From: Annona cherimola
Lineage: Eukaryota > Streptophyta > Magnoliopsida > Magnoliales > Annonaceae
Direction of reading: 5' to 3'
DNA: 64,000 nucleotides
NCBI GenBank assembly: GCA_030490835.1
Contig: CM059971.1
Coordinates: forward strand, 744,001-808,000
A program made the position numbers and the translations under genes. Under the pieces are notes generated by a model. The model did not search any database, had not been told where the DNA came from, and saw only the letters and a list, made by a program, of their open reading frames with translations. Of the stretch, positions 36,078 through 50,500 are shown one piece after another (within the stretch, counting starts at the first letter, position 1; each line of letters opens with the position of its first letter).

Positions 36078-39000
36078 ATGACGGACAAGCTTCTGCTTTC
36101 CTGGGTTTTTGTCTGGAGCTGCTTTGCCGTGCTTGGATACGGATCTGCTCAGCAGCCGCAGCTGGCTCCCGATGAAGGTTTGTACGTTTTTCAGCTTTCT
36201 TGTTTGTGTCAACGTGGTATGGCAGCCGCATGCATGCAGGAGGTTCTGAAAGTAATGTTCACGTATATACATATTCGTGTATTTTCTACTTTCGAATGGT
36301 CTATGCATACTCTCATCTGCTACTGGGGATGATGATGGCATTAAAAGGCGACGACGAGTCCATTTGTAAATTCGTGGGAATTTCATCTCCGGAAACCAAA
36401 ATTTCGTGCGCCGGGGCAATTTGAAAAATCAGAGGACTCATTTTTTGTTTCCTTATGGGCATCGTTAGCGGGTTTATTCATGGAAAATAAAAAAGTATAT
36501 TTCGAAATAAATTTTCAAATCGTCCCCCTCAACTCCAGTAGATCCGCCCATGTTAATGAGCTCTACGGTAGATATGTCATACGTGATGCATAAACCATAT
36601 TCCAGGCACTAGATATTTGTGTCAAAGATTTTTCAAGTTTCAACACGGAGGGTTTTAAATGTTTATTATTTTTTTTACAATAAGGTTTAATTTTTTAATT
36701 TTTTATTTTTTTGCAAGTTGAAGTTTTTTAAAATTGAATACAATAAGAAATGTGCAAATATAGAATGGGACAGAAGGTTCGTTGGCCATTAACGGCATTA
36801 GTTACTTCTTAATTGCCAAGCTAGACAGTCAGGCGGGCCGCCTAACGGGATTCTCCGCTTTCGGCAGGAAACAGATTCCCACCACCATCAATCGGAACTC
36901 TTCCAAAATTTCCTATTTTTATTTTTAACATATTATTTTGAAATATAATTTTAACCATTTATAGTGAAAATAAAAAATCAGATATTAGTGTAATCTTCAA
37001 TAAATAAAAATTATAAAAAACAGTAGATTTAGCATGTAAAAATGATACTCTATTTTTAACAACACAAAAAGATTTTCTAAACTCATATTTATAAAATACA
37101 TTTGAACAACCTTTCAGATTATATAAACCTCGACATATATTGTTTACAATCTAAAAACATATTTACCATTCATATTCTTCTATTCTAATTTTTAATTAAT
37201 ACCATTTAATTTTTATAATTTTCACTGTAAATAGCGAAAATTACATATCAATAATATGTATGGTGAGATTTTTGAAATGAAATAAAATAAAAAATTTTCA
37301 TTTTTGAGAGAATTCCCACTATAGGTGAAAACTCGTTCTTAATTGGTCGAGCGCTGCTCTGTTAGCGAACTTGGCTAGTTGGTCACAACTTACAAGTCAA
37401 CGCTTTTGCAAGTATTATTTTTTAAAATTTTTTATATTTTTCATGAACATATCAACATAAAAGTTTTAAACAAATTGATACATATATTTATTTAACATCT
37501 TTTTAAAACTTTATAAAGTAAAACGTAAAATTTCTCATATTTTTCATTAAAAAAGTTTTTTCATATCTCGGCACATGAAGGCTCCAATTGACAATATGCA
37601 AACAAAATTATTATTACCTTTCCTTCTGTGTCTTCTTTTGATGTTACGTGATATCCAACTATCTTCAATGATTGTTGGTCTAGTAATGGGATGAGATGAC
37701 CTTTTAAAAATAAGATGAGATGATGGGATGAGAATAAGATGAAATACTTGTATTTTTCAAAAATATTTTTTTTTATTTTTAAAAATGACTTAATTCTTTT
37801 TTCATATAATTTTTAAAATTTTAATATAATGTTTCATTTTCAACATACAGAACTAATTTTATTCCATCCTACACCACATTACACGTCCAATCTCATTCGT
37901 GAATATGAGTTTACTGACATGTTTATTTTTAACAAAAAAAATTTTCAGACTAAAACTATTTATTCTCCATAACTAACATATTTTTAAAATTATTTATTCA
38001 TATCTTTTTATATAATTATCCTATTTTAAAATCATTTTTACATAATTACTCATACAATCAACCTATCTATTTTTAATTTTATTCTTATTTACACATCATC
38101 ATTACTCATATTATATCACATCATTGTCTATCAATTTAACAATTCTTATACAAAAAAAATTTTCATCCAAAAGTTTTAACACTTCCCAAACACACCATAC
38201 TTTTCAATCATTACTTTACATTTTAATCACTTTTTACATTTAACTTTGTTATTTTTACTCGTAGTAATTACTCTTGTTATACCAAATCACTTTATTACTT
38301 TTTAAAAATTTACATTAACAATTTAACCTATTTTTATACAGTACCAAATGATTAAAATATGCTTATTTTTGTGATTATTCAAAAAATTTCAAATAAAATA
38401 AAAATGTAAAATTTAGGGTGTGTTGGGAAGTAGTAAAACTTTTCATCAAAAATTTTTTGTATAGAAGTTTTTAAATTAGTAAAAAATGATGTGACATGTT
38501 AAGGGTAATGATGATAAATAAAAAGAAAAAAGTTAAAATAGATATATTAGTTGTGTGGACAGTTGTATATAAATGACTAAAAAGTAGGATAATTGTATGT
38601 AAAGAAGCGAAAAATAATTTAAAAATAGGGTAATCGTTGAAATTTAAAAGTTTTAAATTGTAAAATTTTAGTTGAAAAAGTTTTTTTTTTTTTTTTTGCT
38701 AAACACCTCCTTAACGTACAACAGATTTTGTTGGGGCAACATATCTATGAAAAAGGAGCTAAAAATAAAAGACTAATTTGCAAATATACTTATATAGTTT
38801 GACCATAATTTAAAATATACCCATATAATATCAAAAATTACAAATTACCCCATATAGTTTAACCATAATTGCAGATATGCCCACCCGTTATAATGCTATT
38901 AGTGCACCGTTATGGGTTATGTATATTTGCAAAAACTAAATATACCAACTTAATTTTTAAATTGCAAATATGCATACATAGTTTGCATATTTTTATAAAT

Positions 39001-41489
39001 ATACTCACGTCGTAATAATGTAGCAACAACATCATAAGGTGTGAGAATATTTGAAATTTCGATTAAACTATATGGGAGTAATTTATAATTTTTAAAATTA
39101 TATAAGTATATTTGCAAATAGAGGGGTGATTCTACACGGCTAGACATATGGGCCATGTAACTCATTTCTTTATAAACATGCAAAGTTATGTGTATTTAAC
39201 TCATATACCAATGTTTACTATTTTTTTATGCTTTTAAGTATTTTTTATTTTTAAACACAGTGACATTTTCATAATTTTCTGACTCAATGGCTTCGTATGT
39301 TTAAAAAAAAATTAAAAAATGGGTCTTTGGGCTGGACAATGGGAGCAGCCATGTGTCCAGCCGCACCTGATCACCCATCTTGCAAGTAGAGGGCTGATTT
39401 TATTAGGTCAGGCTAACTAAGGCCTTAGATAGCCCGACCAAAAAAAATATTTTTTTATTCTTTTTATGAACTTGTAAAGCTAGTTGTATTGAACTTATAA
39501 ACCAAATTTATTACTTTGAGATAATTTTAAGTATTTTTTTGGTTTTTTAAACATCATGGTGTTTTCATAAATTTCCGAACCACAAGTTCATTAAAAAAAT
39601 TGAAAAAATAAAAAAATATGTTTTTTGGTCGGGCTAACTAGCCCGGCCTAACAAAATCAATTCTCTTATAATTATAATGAAACTAAGTGGATGTATTTGT
39701 AAATCACTCAAAATTTTAAAAAAAGTAACGGCACAAGCGTTGATTCATTATCTAATCTCATATTACGGAGCCGATTAATTAAAAAAATTATTCTGATTTT
39801 TAATGAAATTTTTTACCTTGATGCATGGCTTAACATATTTAATCTATGATATTTCAAGCCCTTTTAAAAATACATTTAGCTACAAAATATAATCATTACA
39901 TTAAAAAAAAAAACTTTTCATAAGGCATAAAATAAAGTTATCTAACAGTGAACGTTGTCAGATTTGAGGTTGACTTTAAAGTAATTCTATTTTGTGGCAC
40001 CTACCACTTTTATTAATGAAATGATTATATTTTTGTGGTTATTTTTACAATATCCCGCGGATAGTCTTGACTAGCTAGTTAAAGGGTGATTATTAGTTAA
40101 CAATGATTAATTTGCCTTTACTAAGCTCTACGTTTGGTATTGAAAATTGATTCGTTTCGGTTTGCGGTTGATCAGTGGAGGCTCTTAAAAAGATAGCGAA
40201 AACGATAGGAATGAACTGGGATTTCAACGTCGACCCATGCAGCAACCAATCCAACTGGGTTGATCATCATTCCGGCAACCGCACCGTCATTTGCAATTGC
40301 ACCTTCGTCAACAACACCGTCTGCCATGTAGACCACATGTAAGATCACCAATTCTTCGTTACTTACTTAATTGATGCTTAATTCTTAATCCCTTAATTAA
40401 TGTTAATTGTTGTCATCACTTGAATGCTTCAGAGACTATTGTGGGTATGGGGGCCTGCAGAGTAGTGTGAGCTGGAGTTTCCAATTCAAATGTCATGGGT
40501 AAAGATGGTGGACTCATGATCCGGCCACTGGAGTACACCTCATTTCGTAGATGCCCGTTGATATTATTAACGATATTAATACAGAAATAAATAAAAATAA
40601 AAACTTAATAAAAAGATAAAGGGTTTCTACTTCTATACATCTGGATGTACCAATTCACTTCAACACTCTCATCTAGTTTAGGCCGTATTTTGATGATTTT
40701 GTTAAATTCAATCCATCAATTGTATGTAGCACTACTTATTTTATTTAGAAACCAAAAATTTATATACAAATTTAGAAAATTACTTAATCCATATGTCAAA
40801 ATTTTAGAATATTATAAAATTTTATGGAATCATTGATCTAAGTAGAATGAATATTGTAAATGTTTTAGATATTAAATTGAGATCTTATGAGTCCGTATAT
40901 TAAACAAATCATTTTTAATGAATTTGAAGTTAATCTTAAGTGATTGTTAATTTTGAGAATGATGCAAGTTAAGGATTGAGATAATTTTTTGCATCTAAAA
41001 AAAATAAATAGTGCTAAGTATAATAGATGGATTGGATTTAATAAAATCATCAAAATAAAGCATAAACTAGACGCTGAGTACCAAAGTAAATTAGTCCATT
41101 CCGATATATAGAAGCGGTACTAAAAGTTTAAAAATATAAATATCAGTAGGATGTCAATAAAGATAAATAAATATTTTTTATTGGCAAAAAATATAAGCTG
41201 ATAATCGGAATTAGTCAACAAAAAAAAAATCTGGAGTGGTGGTTAATTTTTAATACTCGACATATTCTGGTCGAGTTTGAAGGAGTTGGTCTTAATTATG
41301 TGGGCCATAAAATATAAGAACGGAAGACGAATGTTGTTGCCCAATTAAAAGCAAATCAAATGCATTGAGATAGTTACGTTGCACTTGCAGCTTTCTCAAA
41401 AGCCAGAATCTTCAAGGCACGCTTCCAGCAGACCTCACGCTCCTCCCTTACCTACAGATAATGTATGCATTGACAAACCTCCCTCCCTC

Positions 41490-41527
<38 letters not shown>

Positions 41528-44500
41528 GTCTCTCTTCCACAGCGATCTCACGCGCAACTTCCTCAGCGGCACAATTCCTACGACATGGGCTACCTTGCCA
41601 CTGCAGGACATGTAACAGCTACTCTCACTCCAATTCATCATTGTATTTCATTGCATTGCACTACACTTAGGGGTGGGAATCGGGACGGGTCAGAAATGTG
41701 TACCCGGTGGGGCGGGGCGGGTTGGGATTTTCGATTTTTTAAAGAAATGCGGGTCGGGGCAAAATCCGGTTTTTTAACAAGGTCAAGGCGGGTCAACCTG
41801 CTGACCCGTTTTCTGATCTTTTACATTAAAAAGAAAAACCTCGTTCAATGCTAATATTCATGTTTTATTTAATTATTTATATTTACTTTGATTGATTAAT
41901 AATAGATTCAAGCATATAGTAGTTAAATTTAATATAAATTTGTATTTATACTTGATAGTTTTATAAATTTTTAAAAACTTCTTACTTGACCCGCTATTTT
42001 TTACTCGACCCGTTGACCTGATACCGACCCGAATTTTGTCCCGAGACCTTGTAGAAAAAAATAAAGGTCAAACCGACCTTGTCCCGACCCGGTATAAAGT
42101 AAGAGTCAAAAAAGATTTTTGAAAAGGAGAGTCAGGGTTGGGCACACCCCGACCCGCCCCGACTCCCACCCTTGACTACACTGAACTGCACTGCATCTTT
42201 TTGTAACAGCTACTCTGACACCCAGCATCACCATGTGCGCCATTCCAGCTCTCTTCTTGGGAACCGGATAACGGGGCCAATCCCCAAAGAACTTGGAAAC
42301 ATTAGTACTCTCATAAGTTTGTAAGCTTTGATTTTCCCGGCTCCTCTTGCCACTTGAATCTGTATTACTCTCATTAATTTTTACCACGCGTTAGTGATGG
42401 GCCTGAGTGCAATATTGAAATGCTACGTCTCAGGACCCTGGAAGCAAACCAGATGTCAGGAGAGCTTCCTGCGGAGCTTGCAGAGATAGTCAATTTAGAG
42501 AAGCTGTAAGAGTACTTTTCTGTCAAACCCGCTTCGTTGAATTCGAGATATTTCGGCTGGCGGGTTGTCGTTTCCTGATTTTGAACAAAAGAAGAGGTTA
42601 TTCTAATAGTTCAGCTTTTGAATTTCCTTTGCAGTGTGCTTTCATCAAATCAATTCACAGGAGAAATTCCAGCCAAGTTTGCTGGGTTCAAAAGATTGCA
42701 GGATTTGTAAGCTTTTCTTTCACTTTCCCTGAACCTCCTTCAGTTAATTACACATGATATGTTTCGATTTATCAACGTGTTTTTCATCGTTTTTGGCATT
42801 TGCAGGAGATTGAGTGATAACAACTTCACTGGACAGATCCCTGATTTCATTGGAAACATCACGACACTTACGAAAATGTAATAATTTGGTCTTGCAGTTC
42901 TCATATTCTATGATCGAGCGCTTCTTTTAATTATTTTTTATGTTGACCTCATTTTGTTTTTACGTTATTCATTGCAGCGTTATGCATGCCAGTGGTCTGA
43001 AAGGGCCTGTTCCTACCAGCATTTCCGCCTTGGAGAACATGACTGACATGTAGATAAAGCCTTCTTAATTTATAATATTTGCCGCTTTTTTCCAGCATGT
43101 TAGTTGGCATAATTACCAATTTAGCTGTAATTAAAAAATTTGTATTTTTTTTTATGAAAAAACGTGTATTACTTGCTAATTATTTGCATTTGGAAATCTG
43201 TGCGTTTAGGAGGATTAGTGACTTGGGAGGACCAGCATCAGATTTTCCGCATCTCAGTAGTATGAAAAACATGAAGCATCTGTGAGTTGAAAGCTTGCTT
43301 TTGTCGCCTTTATAAACACTGTTTAATTGTGGTTAAAGTACTTCAACTTTGGTCCCGTCTTGTAGGATATTGAGAAATTGCGGTCTAACTGGACGCATCC
43401 CTATTTATGTGGGGGAATTGACAAAATTGAAACACTTGTAAGTTTCATCTTTTTACTAGTATATGGCAAAATTGTTCTTTTTACCTGAATTTACTCCTTT
43501 CAAAGGATTTATTTCCATGTCTCCTATGTGTATCTATAGGTGGTGCACTATTTGTTGTTTGATATTCATAATTTTTTTTTTCTGTCCAAGTTGTACCAGG
43601 TCCTGGTGATCTTAATTGTAACATATATTTGAGTTCTGAAAATGACTTCATACAATCTTAAACATTAATTTTGAATTAATCATATTCGAGTCTCAATAAA
43701 GTTTCCGGAGGACTAGAGTAGTTACATTTGAGAAAGGAGCCAAAAAGCCTACGCCTTTTCTCTTAAAGTAGACGTTAGTTTTAGAGCATTTTAGACGAAA
43801 TACTGAATGAAACTTAGAGAAAGCGCATTCAAAAGGAATCTGAGTTTTCATTTGATACTGCTACAATGGTATGACCTTGAAGCAAAATTTTTAATATGTT
43901 CATGATCACGATGGTTTGACAGATTCGACTAGATGTTGCATTATCTCAATAGTTTTTTGCATATTGTTTCAATATTCTTTGATGAGATCAGGTATAAGAA
44001 ACACTTTTATGACTCTATCCACTCATTTAAATGAGGTTTTTGCCTTTTTCCCTCCATAGATGGTTAATTGTCTTCAGCAACTTTTTAGTAGAATTTCTTT
44101 GGAATGATTCTTTTGTCTCTTCTCCATTCACATGAGCACATATATTAAAATCACCATTGTGTACTTGCCGACAAGGATGAGTCTAACATTCTTCTGTTGA
44201 AATAGCAAAATAAGGAAATGAGATGAAATTTTAACATAAGTTTCTTTGCCAACTTATTGTAATTCATATTGGGCTTTTTATGAAACCAGGTACAGCTAGT
44301 ACTCCCTTGGATCTCTCTCTCTCTATCCATGCCATGCATTATGTTTAAAACTATTTTTTAACTTCAATATAAAAAAATCAACTTGATAGGAAACTTCTAC
44401 AGCATACAATATGTATTTTATGATGTAACTATAGTATACAATATTGAAATATATAATTACGAAGAACCTCATGCAACTTGCTGTGGATTATATACAAATC

Positions 44501-47500
44501 TAAGAAAATGATTTTTTTTTTGTTTTTTTTTGTATCATACAAACATCTATGGAGAAAAATATGATAAATGACTCGGATCTTAAAGTTATGAAACATGGGA
44601 ACCAGGCAGTACAAATTGCGCCCGATTTCACAGGAGAAAAGCCCTTGCGTAAATGGATGTAGTAGTCCTCATGGGACTTTAAACTAAGGACGTGTTTTTA
44701 TCTAAACATTCATTAGTACTTTATTGCGCCTGGTCTTGTTTTACTGTTATTGCAGAAGTAGTCTTCTGCCATATACTGCCCCGTGGAAACCTTAGGACAA
44801 AGCACTGTGACATTCTCGTTAATGTTTTTTTTTTTTTTTCCTCCCCGTTTCGACAGGGATGTTAGTTATAACAACTTGTCTGGACAAATTCCAAGAAACT
44901 TTGAGAACCTGCAGGACACTCAATACATGTATGTGAATGCTCTCTTAAAATCTATTTGCCAATGAATCTCTAGGATGATCTTTCCATTTCCATTTACAAG
45001 ATGTATATTAATCACTGTATATATTTGTCTTGGCTTTGGTTTAGCTATTTGACAGCCAACTCCCTAAATGGATCTGTGCCCGATTGGATGTTGAATAAAG
45101 GAAGAAGTATGTAAGTTACTCTTCACAGAACCTTACCATAAGTTTCCATTAGACTAATCCATATTCAATTGGACTCAGCTCGCATGTGCAATAATTCACT
45201 ATGGTATCCTCATTCGTGCTTCTTTTTTTTTTTTTTTTTTCGATGAATCATTGGTATTTCTTGATTGAGCTTGCCTGCTTCATATTTTGACTTATCCCAA
45301 TTCCCAAAGGTACTTTGTGTCTATACTATGACTGAGGACTAATTTTTGATTTACCATTAACACATGTCAAAGGATTTTTAAGAAAAGGGACATATGGTTC
45401 ATCCAATGCCATGTAAAATCTAATTGTAATTAATCTGAACTTACTATGTTCTAAATTGCCCAGAATCATCACAAACGCAACATGTGTTGATCCTATGCCT
45501 TATAAAAGCAAATTGTAATTAATTGAGTCATGTGACCTTGATATGTTCTACACAACCCAGCATCCATGTTAGGTTTAAATAATTTAAATTTACGAGATAA
45601 CAGTTTTACTCCTCTCAGGCTTAGCTTGTTAGAGTACCTCACTCATGACTAAGGGCCCGTCTGACATTTTTGCTTCCCCTAACAGCGTTTTTGATGACTT
45701 TTGTGGCAAAAGATTTTTGTGAAAGCTAGAAGCGGGACCAAATACTCTACTAAAAGCAGATGCTGCCAGTGTTTTCTGTAGCGCCCCGACCCAGGGCGTG
45801 CCACACTACGTGACACCTTACTCCATGGATCTTTTTAAGCGGTGAAGTTCGTGAATGAAACGGAAAGTTTAATGCTTATACGAGTGAAAACTTTTCCTAA
45901 TTTGTTGGGAAATGAGCCTAATTTTTTTTGTTCGTTTCTTCTCTTTAGAACCTACCTTAGTTCCATTTTATTAACTAAAATCCAACACCATACCATCTAT
46001 ACTTAGGCTGTTTGGGCAATACAAAACCTAATAATCAATACAATTCCAACATTTTCTACTAATTCACTCACATTACTTCAATTCAAATTAATACATTCCT
46101 TATACGATCATATTTCACATGAGAAGCTAACTACTACGTTTAACAACAATATAAAATATTTAAATATAATGCATGCTCACAATTTTAATAATTACAATCC
46201 CATAAATCCAAATTCATCAAAAATATTAAAAATCACACATTCACTGCTCAACTAGCAGTGAAGGCTCTTTTATCAAATCTACATTATCTGTACTCATTGA
46301 TTAGTTGAAAACAATGAGTATAAAATACTCACTAAGCAAGCATTTAGAAATAAATAATTTCCAAAATCCATGGCATTAACTGAAATCGTGAAACTCTTAA
46401 AATCTCATTATGCATGTGTGATAATTGGATGAATGCACATACATGCATCATTCCATGACTTATTCCTTGTTTGGCAGATGATATTTATCAAATGATCACC
46501 CGCCCATAGTCAGACGCGCCGACCAGGCAACGTCAAAGGCGGATTACCTATCCAATTATAACCTTGACAAAGCTTCATGCATGAGTTCCATTCACATATA
46601 CATTTTATGCATTTATGACATGAATTGAGTTTTGCCAACTCAACATGATAACAGGGTTTGTAAATGAAAATCAAGTTGTAAAAATATTTCAAGTACATTC
46701 TTTTTGTAAAACCTATACATAGGGTAATGGTCATCCCTAAATATATTTTCAAAACATGTCAATTTAAAAAATATTTAAATAAAACAAACTCATTAGTAAA
46801 TAACCTTTCTTGAAATAAAAAGGCAAGAACAGATTTTTCTTGCCATAAAATTCTTTTGAACAAAAAGAATCTTGAAGAGCTTGCTCACCTATTCCCTTTA
46901 GCATTCCTCCATTTTTTTTTTTATATTTTCCTTTCTCTTTCCTTTACCCCTTCCTATTATAACCAACAAAGAATACATCTAAGCATTTATTTTACCCATC
47001 ACACATACTTATTCCATGATTAATTATACATCCAACTACATACTTTTTGGAGACCTTTGGATATGGAGTTCAAGTATTCGTAAACTTGAAATCTCCTTAT
47101 CCAAAATTTCTAACTCCTTTTTAACTTAACCACACTTTCAAATTGGATGAACCATAGCCTTACAAGTTAACTACCCTTGAAATACCCTTTTACACTTGAA
47201 CTTGAATTGAATATGAAATTTCTTACTTTCTTAACTACTTAAACCTTTAGACCATCCCACATTTAACCTACATTTGAATAAGCTTATAAATTGCATTAAC
47301 TTTGCATTTAATACTTAACTAATAATTGCAATTCAAGTTTTAACTTTATACATAACACATAATGAACATATAAGCTCAGAATAGCTTCTACCACTATTTA
47401 TACAACTTAAAAGTCAGTATATTCCATTTTCATTTTTTCCCCTTAAAATCTAATATTTTCAAACAGTAAATTCATCTACTACAACTTAAATCTCATTTTC

Positions 47501-50500
47501 ACATAATAGGGTTACCCATATTGACACATTTATTGGGTTCCTTATTACTTACATTTCTTTCTTTAAAATCTCAATCATTTAATTCAATTTAACTATTTAA
47601 TAACAATTAAAATCATTTGGCACATTAACTAATAACTTTATTACACCCAAAAACATGTATCTTATTTCCTTCCATTTTATTTAAAATCTTGGTTTAGTCC
47701 TTTTAATATGACTTATACACATCAAGGAATCATCCCCACTTAGGCAAACATCTTATCCTCATTTAAAACATTAATACATGAAATTTAACACAGTGATATC
47801 ATAAAAATTAAGTTAATCTTAATCTTATAGATCTTTCATACTTAGAATTTATAAATTTTAAACTATATTATATCTAAAATTTTATGCATTATAGGCTATT
47901 AAAGCCTCTTCATCCTTTTGCATTCAAAAATACACTTAGATAACTCATATATGCATAAACTTTGCATTTAATATATAAATTAAGACATATGGAATAATAA
48001 ACCCTTCGCTCGATATATAATTGACATTTTCATATTGTAAGGCCGTTTGAACTTAATATAACATTTACAGCCTTTTTCCACTTCCCCTCAAAACATAACC
48101 ATCAAACCTTAATTACCCATTGAAAAATAATTTAACTTGATATTTCAAATTACCCAACATGTTCCTCAATTTCATAATTCATTCCATTCTACTCTTATTT
48201 AACTCTCCACTTGCTTAAAATGCATTATTTATTTCACTTCATTTCAATTTTATTTCCTTTCTACATAATCTAATAAATTTATTTTCATGGTCAAACAATC
48301 TATTAACTAGGTTATTTTATTTAAATCACAACACTCATAGCTTAACATATAATACCCCATCATCTAATCATTAAACTAATTATAATTATATAAATACAAT
48401 AATTAAATGCCTAAAAATTAATATCCAAGCTCGTAACCTCAATTTAATAATTAAGTTTTCCCCAACTTCCCTTTACTTCCATTTATCTAACTTATAATTT
48501 ATCATTCTATCATCATTCATATATATTATACATTTTTAAAAAAATAATACTTATAACCCATTTACTATAGCCAAATTCATCATATATGCTCCAGCCTAAA
48601 TTTAACTTTCATTTAGGCTTGAAATTCCTATATATATATTTTAATAATGACAACTTTGCTTAACCACCCATTTATCACAAATAAATTATATATCATGCTT
48701 CTCAAATGAAAATTAATTAAGCTTTAAAATTAAGGGATTTTACTACATTTCATTTTCACATTATTTTAGTTTGACATGTTCAATATTTTAAAACAATTCA
48801 AATAACCCTCCAACCATTCGTACACGTCATACAATTGCTACTCATCATTTTTTTTACTATATTTATTTAATACCAAAATTATATAAAATTCACCCCGTAC
48901 ATATTTAGTTAAAACAAAACTCATACCTTCATACAAATTTCCTAACTACCTAATTTCATTTATTATATATGTCTAGATTTTGACTTCAAGATTTGCATAT
49001 TTTGATCTAAATTCATGTTCATATATTATTAAATTATTAAACTTAATGTTTACAAGCAACAACATATACCCATAACATATATACCCACCCGCCCTTATTT
49101 TTTTTCCACCCAATTTCCACATCCAAATAGGTTCAAAATTATTTCTAAATCATCCCACATATAAATAGTATAAAAGCCCTGTGCCTAGGTCACGTTTTTT
49201 GGGTGTTTCCACGTTCAAGGTATAATGAAAATTTGAATTTCCTTTCTTATCCAAGATTATACATCCTAACATCATTTAAATACATTATATAGTAATTTGG
49301 GATAAAAATCTTAAACTTTTCAACTCTTGAAATTTTGGATTCATGCATAGGATCAATTTTAGACTTTTATTTACATATTTCACACACTAATCATTATCAT
49401 ATACACAAATCTATTAAAACCCCATAATTTCCACCATGATTTGGGGGAAGAAAATCAATACCCTAACTCTCCATAGCCACAAATTCGAATCTTCTTCCCC
49501 TTTTTCATAATTCTATTTTCATATATATAAATCTATACAAATCTAACAAAACCCCATATTTTTTCACATGCTTAGAGAGAGAATTTTAAAATCAACAAAA
49601 CTCTTCCTCCTTACCTCCGACCGGTGATGGGATGATCGGCGGCGATAGTGACAGCAATGGCGTGTGGAAGGCAAGCAGCCTCCACTCCCCTCCCCTCCTC
49701 CTCTTCTTCCTTCTCCTTTTCCTTCTCCCCACTTCTTCCTTTTTTTTTTTCCTCCTCTCCTCCTGTTTTCTCTCTCGTTTCAGCGCTGGAAGGGGCTAAT
49801 GCCCCCTTTTGGTTTTTTCATTTTTATTTTTATTTTGGTAGTTGCACGCATACACAAGTGGCTGCCCCTTTTCTTTCGGTACTCCACACACATATATATG
49901 TGGCTACACCTCTTTATTATTTTTTAATATATATTTAAATATATATATCCATATATATTTACATATATGAATCATAGAATTCTAAATTTTATAACTTTAA
50001 GTCCACAATATGCATTTTAAGCCATCAAATCATGGTCATTAATTAATTTAAACAATTTAAATCAATTAATTACTTAAATTAAACTATTTGACTGAAATTC
50101 ATTAATTAATCTAAAATTAAATAATACATTTTATTATTATACCATTCAACATTAACACTCTAACTCATCATTATTTATTTATTAATTCTCCCTTTTCTTA
50201 CTTTAAATTTTAGGTCATTAATAAAATTCTAACTTTATTAATTTCATGGCCCAAAATTTTCATTTACATATATCACTTACTTGTGGATTGCAAATCTAAA
50301 AATCGTCGGTACTACAGTTTTCCACGTTCGAGACGCGCTATAACTGATATCCCTTGGTTTGCTGAGAATCTAAGATAGTTGAATTCGTTATTCCAGTTCC
50401 TCAGCTTAATGACATTCTAAAATGGATAAGTGTTCTTACAGATGGAAATCGAGATTTAGATTATCAATGATACACACAATATCAAGCCCTTTAGTCAAGC

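Larger units (their letters stand above)
36178..40175. other. Intron 1 of the receptor kinase (3998 bp)
   Basis: Noncoding and AT-rich. It separates the signal-peptide exon from the Cys-capped N-terminal exon. It contains a dispersed AT-rich repeat (36930-37270, related to 30870-31320), two MITE family B copies, a family C copy and two adjacent Mutator-type MITEs (39122-39665). Frames on either strand near 36024-36424 are shadows of exon 1. Confidence 0.85.

Noticed and set aside
36024..36419. Minus-strand 131-codon frame over the receptor start
   Set aside because: Shadow of exon 1 and the 5' UTR, which are fixed by the signal peptide and the in-frame join to exon 2.
40431..40510. Possible extra exon after TTCAG at 40432
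   Set aside because: Exon 2 joins exon 3 (41391) directly in phase 2 and gives the conserved [15 protein letters not shown] start; the 40431 segment does not fit the family.
49648..49938. Plus-strand frames near the end of LTR copy 1
   Set aside because: Pyrimidine-rich low-complexity translation (Ser/Pro/Phe); the equivalent place in copy 2 is not conserved as protein.
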